Origin: DAINBT01 sp036732785
Lineage (GTDB): Bacteria; Planctomycetota; Phycisphaerae; Sedimentisphaerales; SM23-30
NCBI GenBank assembly: GCA_964537505.1
Contig: CAZICK010000105.1
Location: 1 to 12,348 of the forward strand
Direction of reading: 5' to 3'
DNA length: 12,348 bases
Part shown: piece by piece, positions 7,353 through 12,348 of the stretch
Layout: every line of letters begins with the position of its first letter
Position numbering within the stretch: the stretch's first letter is position 1
Notes under the pieces: generated by a model
What the model was told of the DNA's origin: nothing
The model's input: only the letters and a program-made list of their open reading frames with translations
Database searches by the model: none
Made by a program: the position numbers and the translations under genes

Positions 7353-8501
7353 ATGAATACCGAACAAAAACTTAACATTCTGGCCGATTCCAGCAAGTTC
7401 GACCTGGCCTGTGCCTGTAAGTACAGCCACGAACCGCCACGACTACGTGGTCCGCAGGGGCGATGGATATACCCGGCCGTACTGCCGTCCGGCCGTAAGG
7501 TATTCCTGTTAAAGACGTTACAGAGTAACGCTTGCGTAAACGACTGTTCCTATTGCCCATTCAACAGCAACCGTGACCTGCCTCGCTGTTCACTCGAGCC
7601 GGACCAGTTAGCCCGCACATTTATGCAATTGGTACAGGCACAGCGGGTAAGCGGCCTGTTTCTCTCGTCGGGGGTCAGTTCCAACCCCGACGCTACCATG
7701 GCCAAAATGATCGCCACGGTGGAAATCCTCCGTAAACGTTGCCGGTTCCGCGGTTACATTCATCTTAAGGTCATTCCCGGCGCCGCCCCGGCTGCTATCG
7801 AACAGGCCGTCCGCTTGGCCACCCGCGTTTCCGTTAATATCGAAACGCCTAACGAGCAGCGGCTTGGCAGATTATCAAAGCGTAAGCGATTCCATCAGGA
7901 CATAATCGCTTCCATGGACCAGATCAGACGCTGCCGTGATGAAATTGACCCTAAGTGTTCCCAGACCACACAGTTTGTCGTCGGCGCGGCACAGGAATCC
8001 GATCGTGAAATCGTCTTAGCTACGGACCGCCTTTATAAGCGATTCGACATGGAACGCGTTTATTTTTCTGCCTACCAGGATATCGATGCACCTCCTGCCC
8101 CGACGGATTCCGCAGACATGCTTTTCCCTGACTTGGCCGTTGACCCCGCTTCAACGCATTCCGAGAATTTTATTCGCGAACATCGCCTTTATCAGGTGGA
8201 CTTCCTCCTGCGTAAATACAAGTTTTCGTTTGAAGAGATATGTTTTGACGCTGACAATAATTTATCTTTGCAAAGCGACCCAAAGATGATTTGGGTTAAG
8301 CTTCATCCCGAATTCTTTCCAGTCGATCCCAACCGTGCAGACTACGAGCAACTGCTGCGGGTTCCAGGCATTGGACCTGTCGGCGCCAAGCGAATCATAA
8401 AAGCCCGAAGCCAACAGCGAATCCGCCGTCTCGATGACCTCAAAGCATTAGCCATTCGTGCCAATATCGCAGCCAAATATCTCACACTGCCCGCTGACTA
8501 A
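7353..8501 (+). CDS. Radical SAM protein with C-terminal helix-hairpin-helix (putative DNA modification/repair family)
   Basis: The product is 382 residues. C-x3-C-x2-C (Cys61, Cys65, Cys68) binds the 4Fe-4S cluster that cleaves S-adenosylmethionine to a radical. The surrounding blocks (FLLKTLQSNACVNDCSYC, GLFLSSGV, GYIHLKVIPGA, VSVNIETP) match what I recall of the 'putative DNA modification/repair radical SAM' family, whose genes often sit beside a uracil-DNA-glycosylase-like partner. Two more cysteines, Cys20 and Cys22, occur in the N-terminal segment where the family also has cysteine. About 331-365 is a helix-hairpin-helix with VPGIGPVGAKRI, a non-specific DNA-binding fold, supporting a nucleic-acid substrate. 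The true reaction is unknown to me. The usual glycosylase-like partner is absent on both sides. No Shine-Dalgarno sequence precedes ATG 7353; the start fits the family's N-terminus (KL-ILADSSKFDL). Confidence 0.88.
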   Translation: MNTEQKLNILADSSKFDLACACKYSHEPPRLRGPQGRWIYPAVLPSGRKVFLLKTLQSNACVNDCSYCPFNSNRDLPRCSLEPDQLARTFMQLVQAQRVSGLFLSSGVSSNPDATMAKMIATVEILRKRCRFRGYIHLKVIPGAAPAAIEQAVRLATRVSVNIETPNEQRLGRLSKRKRFHQDIIASMDQIRRCRDEIDPKCSQTTQFVVGAAQESDREIVLATDRLYKRFDMERVYFSAYQDIDAPPAPTDSADMLFPDLAVDPASTHSENFIREHRLYQVDFLLRKYKFSFEEICFDADNNLSLQSDPKMIWVKLHPEFFPVDPNRADYEQLLRVPGIGPVGAKRIIKARSQQRIRRLDDLKALAIRANIAAKYLTLPAD

Positions 8502-8559
8502 CTGCTTGCCTGGTAAGTAGTTGCGGTAAGATAGATTTTGCTTTATTATGTGCGTCGAT

Positions 8560-8594
8560 GGCTTGGCCCAGCCTGATTTTTGTTGTTTTTTTTC
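8560..8594 (+). terminator. Weak intrinsic terminator of radical SAM gene
   Basis: GGCT (8560-8563), a 6-base loop and AGCC (8570-8573) are followed by a T-rich stretch containing runs of five and eight T. The stem is only 4 bp, so efficiency is doubtful, but it lies about 60 bases past the stop codon, where a terminator is expected. Confidence 0.35.
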
Positions 8595-8601
8595 ACCACA
8601 A

Positions 8602-8623
8602 AGCCGTTTGGCCAAATCCGGCT
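8602..8623. repeat. Nested inverted repeat
   Basis: AGCCG (8602-8606) pairs with CGGCT (8619-8623) and encloses the perfect palindrome TTTGGCCAAA (8607-8616). It has no T tract on its 3' side on the plus strand, so it is not a classic terminator. It could be a protein-binding site or a transcript-end structure. Confidence 0.3.
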
Positions 8624-8650
8624 GCGGCGCACAACATCTTGTCAACAAAA

Positions 8651-8678
8651 AGGTTATCTGCCATTGGACCGATAACCT
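8651..8678 (-). terminator. Perfect 8-bp inverted repeat, terminator-like on minus strand
   Basis: AGGTTATC (8651-8658) and GATAACCT (8671-8678) are exact reverse complements around a 12-base loop. Read on the minus strand, the stem is followed by CTTTTTGTTG, a modest T tract, so it could end a minus-strand transcript. No minus-strand gene is recognised upstream of it, so the role is uncertain. Confidence 0.3.
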
Positions 8679-8976
8679 AATAAACAATGTTTCACAGAAT
8701 CAACAGTACCCGTTCGGTTAGAGGCACTACCGCGGCTGGGCAAACATAATTTTCACAACCATAACTTCAAACTATAACAATAGTTGCATCACATAATCTA
8801 TATTCAACAGGGCCTGTCTCAGCTCGCTGGTACGTAGTTTGCCTGTATAAACCCAGTAGTTCATACAAGTTGGTTAAAAAACAAATTATTCGATCGATTA
8901 CATACGATTAGGGCTGAACAATATTTAAAATATAAAAAAAATAAAATAAACAGCCCATTAAACGTATTTAATTTGA

Positions 8977-9010
8977 GGGACCGTCGGAGGGGCGCGGTCC
9001 CATTTTTTTT
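8977..9010 (+). terminator. Strong intrinsic (rho-independent) terminator
   Basis: GGGACCG (8977-8983) and CGGTCCC (8995-9001) form a perfect 7-bp GC-rich stem with an 11-base loop, followed after one A by eight T (9003-9010). It lies 475 bases beyond the radical SAM stop codon, far for a normal 3' end. It therefore either ends a very long 3' untranslated region or a separate small transcript starting within about 8600-8950. Confidence 0.75.
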
Positions 9011-9287
9011 ACGCTATCAACGCTCATCCATTCATCCTCTCGTCCACACCGGCACATTACCGTTAACCATAAACTTTTAGCCTCCATGCCTATCCTGAGG
9101 GTCTCTTCCTTCTAATTTTCAATTTCTATTCCCCCGCCGCAAAAAAAAAATTCTGTGTAGAAACCAAGCAACACCAATGAGTTACGTCATTTGCCGAATA
9201 ATAATAAAAGAAAAAGCTTGCAAAAGAAATGTGATTTGCTAGCATTGTGATCGATTGGTTGTTTCTTGTATGCCTGTGGAGGCTTAT

Positions 9288-9362
9288 ATGGTTCAGATTA
9301 GATTCGGCACAAGGTCTTTTCTAGCTTCCTGTCACCGCGGGATCAAATGGGGCGCTGTTTAG
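9288..9362 (+). CDS. Possible 24-codon leader ORF upstream of esterase
   Basis: A strong GGAGG (9278-9282) lies 5 bases before an ATG at 9288, which opens a 24-codon frame ending in TAG at 9360-9362. The peptide (starting MVQIRFGTRSF) has no recognisable feature. The Shine-Dalgarno sequence and spacing are better than those of most genes in this window. It may be a translated leader of the esterase transcript, a chance match, or the remains of a longer gene. Confidence 0.2.
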   Translation: MVQIRFGTRSFLASCHRGIKWGAV

Positions 9363-9461
9363 CGTTTGCTTCTTCTATAGCAATCAGTTGCATTGCGCCA
9401 ACATCGAATCGAGTGCCGAGCAGGTTTGACAATATTAAAGTGTGTGTACGGAAATCTTGTA

Positions 9462-9485
9462 TGTTCTCAATGCGTATTGAGGACA
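9462..9485 (+). promoter_or_regulatory. 10-bp stem-loop/palindrome in esterase leader
   Basis: TGTTCTCAAT (9462-9471) and ATTGAGGACA (9476-9485) pair along ten positions, one as G-U, around the loop GCGT. It ends 36 bases before the esterase start codon and 21 bases before its ribosome-binding site. As DNA it could be an operator; as RNA it could be a leader hairpin that affects translation or stability. No T tract follows immediately, so it is not a typical terminator. Confidence 0.4.
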
Positions 9486-9506
9486 CAATAATATTTTTCT
9501 TACTGT

Positions 9507-9512
9507 AAGGAG
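9507..9512 (+). promoter_or_regulatory. Ribosome binding site of the esterase
   Basis: AAGGAG lies 9 bases before ATG 9522. An overlapping ATG at 9517 is in another frame, so this site supports the start at 9522, which is followed directly by a signal peptide. Confidence 0.75.
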
Positions 9513-9521
9513 TGATATGTT

Positions 9522-12348
9522 ATGTGTAGAAAAAGTGTTTTGACAATTGTGGCCTTAGCATTGCTTGGCGGTTTTTTGGCAATGTCGGCCAACGCAGGTC
9601 CGGTGCGGATATTCATTATGGCCGGACAGTCCAACATGGAAGGACACGGCGAAATGTATCCGATCGGGACTCAGGGGACGCTTGAGTACATAGTTGACGA
9701 CGATCCAGTCACGTATGGACATCTAAAAGACGGCGGCAATTGGACCGTGCTCGACGATGTCTGGATTTGGTATATGCGAGAAGGCACCACCCTTGTCAAA
9801 GGCGGGCTAACCGCCGGTTATGGCGCCTATAGTACCACCATAGGCCCGGAACTACAGTTCGGTCACGTCATGGGTGGTTTTTATGGCGATCAGGTCCTTC
9901 TCATCAAGACCGCATGGGGCGGAAAGAGCCTGGCTGTCGATTTTCGTCCTCCAAGCTCCGGTTGGAGCGTCAATCCGCCTGTCGCCGAGGGCGATCAGGG
10001 GTATTACTACCAGGAAATGATGAACTTTGTAGCCGATGTCCAGGCCAACATAGGAACGTACTTCCCAGGTTACAGTGGCCAGGGATACGAGATAATCGGA
10101 TTCGCATGGCATCAGGGCTGGAACGACCGTGTCACTCCAAGTTACGCAGCCGAATACGAACAGAACATGGAAAACTTCATTAAAGATGTCCGCTTTGATT
10201 TGGCCAGACCCGATATGCCATTTGTCATAGCCACTACAGGAATGGACGGAACCCCTGATTACAGTGAGGTAGAACTGGCGCAACTGGCAATGGAAAACTA
10301 TACCACATATCCCGAATTCGAAGGCAATGTGACCGTCATCGACACTCAGAACTTATGGCAACCGGTAGCCGCATCTCCGGCTGACCAGGTTTATCACTGG
10401 AACCGCAATGCCAAAACCTATTACATGATAGGCGACGCCATAGCTGGCGACATGACAACCATGATAGACCCGAACCCCCCGGTTGATACCACTGCGCCGA
10501 CGCCAAACCCGATGACCTGGTCTTCGGTTCCTGCCCCGGCCTCAGCTAGTTCGATTACTATGACGGCTACGCTTGCCACTGATAATCTCAATGGTGTTCT
10601 ATACAAATTTACATGCACCGCTGGTGGCGGACACAGCAGCCTTTGGCAGGCCAGCAACACTTATACCGATACCGGCCTTTTGCCCCAGACGCAGTACACC
10701 TACACGGTGACCGCACGGGACACCAGTGCTGCTCAGAATACCACCACCGCATCTTCCGCTAAATCTGCGACTACAGATCCCGATTATGATCCGCCGACAC
10801 CCAATCCCGCGACGTTTGCCTCAGCTCCCGCTTGGGTAAGCAGCAGCCAGATCACGATGACGGCGACAACAGGTAGCGATGATTCCTTACCAATTCAGTA
10901 CTACTTCGATGAAACCACCGGTCATTCCGGTGGAACTGACAGCGGATGGACAACCAACCCTGTCTATAGCGATACGGGACTGAGTCCCCAAACGCAGTAC
11001 ACCTACACGGTACAGATGCGTGACCCCTGGTTGAATACCGGCACCGCATCGAGCCCGGCCAGCGAAACAACCCCTGAGGGCAATCCGCCGACACCCAATC
11101 CTGCGACGTTTGCCACGGCTCCAACTGCGATAAGCGACACCCAGATTACTATGACGGCGACAACTGGCACCGATGCCACCGGCCCGGTTCAGTACTACTT
11201 CAATGAAACCACCGGTCATTCCGGTGGAACAGACAGCGGATGGACAACCAACCCTGTCTATTACGACAAGGGACTGAGTCCTAACACGCAGTACACATAC
11301 ACGGTACAGATGCGTGACAGCATTCCTAATACCGGAACCGCTTCGAGTCCGGCCAATGCTACAACCTATTCTTTGGGTAGCACAACGGTCACCATCACAA
11401 ACAGCGGTTTTGAAACGATGTACAAACCGAACTCAACCACAATCACCGCGTCCATAACAGATTGGACGCAGGGCGTAGGACCGGATTGCCCCATAGATAG
11501 CGGGGTGTACACCTTCTCCGATCAAACCACCGGCACCCTGGCCGACATCCCCGGATGGCTCGGGTACGACAGGGCTGGGTGGATTGCCTGGGGCGGTACA
11601 TACGGCCGGGACCAGACTACCGGGAATCTTCAGGGTTCCGTCTCAACCGGAAACAACCATACCTCGGGCGGGGCTTATTGCTACTTGTCCAACGGCGGAG
11701 ATTGGGGCAATCCAGCCGGTGGGCTGATCACCTCGGCGGCCTCTCTCGGCAACATCCAGAGTGGCTCCATCTATACGCTTTCGATGTACGCCAATGGTTC
11801 CGCGACTCCTATTGTGCTTAATCTATTGGCAAACGGAACAGTACTGACGCCCACTTTCTCAATGAATCCGACTTTGAGCGGTGACCATCAGGAATTCTTC
11901 AGGACATATAACGAGGCGAGCCTTAGCAGCTACGTTGGCCAGGCCCTGACGATTGTCTGTGGCGTTGGCCGCAATGCCTCAGGAACACAGTCACACTTTG
12001 ACGACGTATCGCTTGAATACTACGAGTATGACTCTGATACTGATCCGCCGACACCCAATCCCGCGACGTTTGCCTCAGCTCCCGCTGCGGTAAGCAGTTC
12101 CCAGATTACGATGACGGCGACGACAGGTACCGATGCAACTGGCCCGGTTGAGTACTACTTCGATGAGACCACCGGTCATTCCGGCGGCAGTGACAGCGGC
12201 TGGGTAACCAACCCTGTCTATAACGATACGGGACTCTCCGCCAGTACTCAGTACACCTATACGGTGCAGATGCGTGACGCCCTGTTGAACACCGGCGCCG
12301 CATCGAGCCCGGCCAGTGCGACAACACAGGCTGTGGCGGCTCCTACAT
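9522..12348 (+). CDS. Secreted SGNH/SASA-family carbohydrate esterase with fibronectin-like repeats (3' end outside window)
   Basis: The frame is open for 942 codons to the window edge. Residues 1-25 are a signal peptide ending ANA. Residues 26 to about 320 are a sialate O-acetylesterase-like (SASA, carbohydrate esterase family 6 type) SGNH hydrolase. GQSNMEG at 35-41 holds the nucleophile Ser37, GFAWHQGWND at 193-202 gives the central block, and the DQVYHWN segment near 288-294 holds the likely catalytic His292. It should remove acetyl groups from a polysaccharide outside the cytoplasm; the exact substrate is unknown. Then come fibronectin type III-like repeats at about 322-420, 423-519 and 521-612, a ~220-residue putative carbohydrate-binding module (about 616-838; NSGFE at its start, SHFDDVSLEYYEY at its end), and another repeat from 841. 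A C-terminal sorting signal would be expected beyond the window. It follows about 1 kb of non-coding DNA and looks like a single-gene unit. Confidence 0.85.
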   Translation, partial: MCRKSVLTIVALALLGGFLAMSANAGPVRIFIMAGQSNMEGHGEMYPIGTQGTLEYIVDDDPVTYGHLKDGGNWTVLDDVWIWYMREGTTLVKGGLTAGYGAYSTTIGPELQFGHVMGGFYGDQVLLIKTAWGGKSLAVDFRPPSSGWSVNPPVAEGDQGYYYQEMMNFVADVQANIGTYFPGYSGQGYEIIGFAWHQGWNDRVTPSYAAEYEQNMENFIKDVRFDLARPDMPFVIATTGMDGTPDYSEVELAQLAMENYTTYPEFEGNVTVIDTQNLWQPVAASPADQVYHWNRNAKTYYMIGDAIAGDMTTMIDPNPPVDTTAPTPNPMTWSSVPAPASASSITMTATLATDNLNGVLYKFTCTAGGGHSSLWQASNTYTDTGLLPQTQYTYTVTARDTSAAQNTTTASSAKSATTDPDYDPPTPNPATFASAPAWVSSSQITMTATTGSDDSLPIQYYFDETTGHSGGTDSGWTTNPVYSDTGLSPQTQYTYTVQMRDPWLNTGTASSPASETTPEGNPPTPNPATFATAPTAISDTQITMTATTGTDATGPVQYYFNETTGHSGGTDSGWTTNPVYYDKGLSPNTQYTYTVQMRDSIPNTGTASSPANATTYSLGSTTVTITNSGFETMYKPNSTTITASITDWTQGVGPDCPIDSGVYTFSDQTTGTLADIPGWLGYDRAGWIAWGGTYGRDQTTGNLQGSVSTGNNHTSGGAYCYLSNGGDWGNPAGGLITSAASLGNIQSGSIYTLSMYANGSATPIVLNLLANGTVLTPTFSMNPTLSGDHQEFFRTYNEASLSSYVGQALTIVCGVGRNASGTQSHFDDVSLEYYEYDSDTDPPTPNPATFASAPAAVSSSQITMTATTGTDATGPVEYYFDETTGHSGGSDSGWVTNPVYNDTGLSASTQYTYTVQMRDALLNTGAASSPASATTQAVAAPT
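10485..10784 (+). repeat. Fibronectin-like repeat 1 (divergent copy)
   Basis: It codes for about 100 residues beginning DTTAPTPNP and containing ITMTA, YTDTGL and TQYTYTV, the same framework as the later repeats but with clearly different DNA sequence. It links the catalytic domain to the rest of the protein. Confidence 0.6.
10788..11081 (+). repeat. Fibronectin-like repeat 2
   Basis: This 294-base unit starts DPPTPNPATF. Its stretch 10911-10967 is identical to 11205-11261 of repeat 3 except for one synonymous base, and its first 45 bases (10788-10832) are identical to those of repeat 4 (12042-12086). Confidence 0.8.
11082..11375 (+). repeat. Fibronectin-like repeat 3
   Basis: A second unit of the same length directly after repeat 2, starting NPPTPNPATF. 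It differs from repeat 2 mainly in its first third and near its end. Confidence 0.75.
12042..12336 (+). repeat. Fibronectin-like repeat 4
   Basis: It begins with the same 45 bases as repeat 2 but is separated from repeats 2 and 3 by the inserted module at about 11376-12035. It is followed by QAVAAPT at the window edge. Confidence 0.75.

Larger units (their letters stand above)
8502..9521. other. Long non-coding region between radical SAM gene and esterase
   Basis: No convincing protein gene is seen in these 1020 bases on either strand. It contains a T-rich weak terminator just after the radical SAM gene, two perfect inverted repeats (8602-8623 and 8651-8678) and an AT-rich tract at about 8880-8970 bracketed by GGGCTG (8911-8916) and CAGCCC (8951-8956). 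A strong intrinsic terminator lies at 8977-9010. The leader of the esterase follows, with a 10-bp stem at 9462-9485. The segment at about 9010-9210 is pyrimidine-rich with a run of A at about 9140-9150 and shows nothing I can name. Confidence 0.6.

Noticed and set aside
8448..8687. 79-codon minus-strand frame after the radical SAM gene
   Set aside because: It overlaps the end of the radical SAM gene, its start lies by the 8651-8678 inverted repeat, and the protein shows no family features or good ribosome-binding site.
9426..9431. Perfect -35 consensus TTGACA upstream of the esterase
   Set aside because: No -10-like hexamer is found 16-19 bases downstream, so it was not called a promoter.
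9347..9508. 53-codon frame with a hydrophobic start in the esterase leader
   Set aside because: It begins MGRCLAFASSIAIS, vaguely signal-peptide-like, but has no ribosome-binding site and ends within the esterase's own ribosome-binding region; probably chance.
10852..11219. Overlapping minus-strand frames in the esterase repeats, with another at 12106-12327
   Set aside because: They repeat because the sense-strand fibronectin-like units repeat; they are antisense shadows of the esterase gene.

Overview
The window most resembles a chromosome segment of a planctomycete, probably in or near the Phycisphaerae/Sedimentisphaerales. This is an inference from gene content, not a proof. The clues are a secreted sialate-esterase-type protein with planctomycete-style fibronectin-like repeats, a P-ring (FlgI-like) lipoprotein with no flagellar neighbours, an orphan GspF-like membrane protein, and several genes with weak Shine-Dalgarno signals. 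Base composition looks balanced overall, and no rRNA, tRNA or CRISPR array is visible.

Layout. Positions 1-163 are non-coding and carry a GC-rich dispersed-type repeat. Positions 168-679 are a 512-bp internally deleted IS1380-family element. It has near-perfect 16-bp terminal inverted repeats, a flanking TTAA duplication, and a minus-strand remnant that joins the first ~30 residues of the transposase to its last ~58. A putative promoter begins a few bases beyond its right end and leads into 781-2481, a FlgI-like lipoprotein that appears to carry HEAT-like repeats inserted in the middle of the P-ring fold. After a 115-bp gap comes a complete smc (2597-6184; chromosome condensation). A convergent gene for a GspF/PilC-type inner-membrane protein follows on the minus strand (6245-7213). 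A 139-bp divergent intergenic region separates it from a radical SAM protein of the 'putative DNA modification/repair' family with a C-terminal helix-hairpin-helix (7353-8501).

Positions 8502-9521 are about 1 kb of non-coding DNA holding inverted repeats and one good intrinsic terminator (8977-9010), which may end an unannotated small RNA. From 9522 to the window edge runs the 5' part (942 codons) of a large exported SGNH/SASA esterase. Its catalytic domain is followed by three fibronectin-like repeats, a ~220-residue putative carbohydrate-binding module and a fourth repeat. The open frame continues past the window.

How the genes relate. The FlgI-like gene and smc could be one transcription unit. 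The others look like independent units: housekeeping chromosome maintenance (smc), possible DNA repair (radical SAM-HhH), envelope or secretion proteins (FlgI-like, GspF-like), and polysaccharide deacetylation outside the cytoplasm (esterase). No single obvious new system spans the window. The most unusual items are the split P-ring/HEAT lipoprotein, the MITE-like IS1380 derivative, the 1-kb intergenic region with its terminator, and the near-identical repeats in the esterase.
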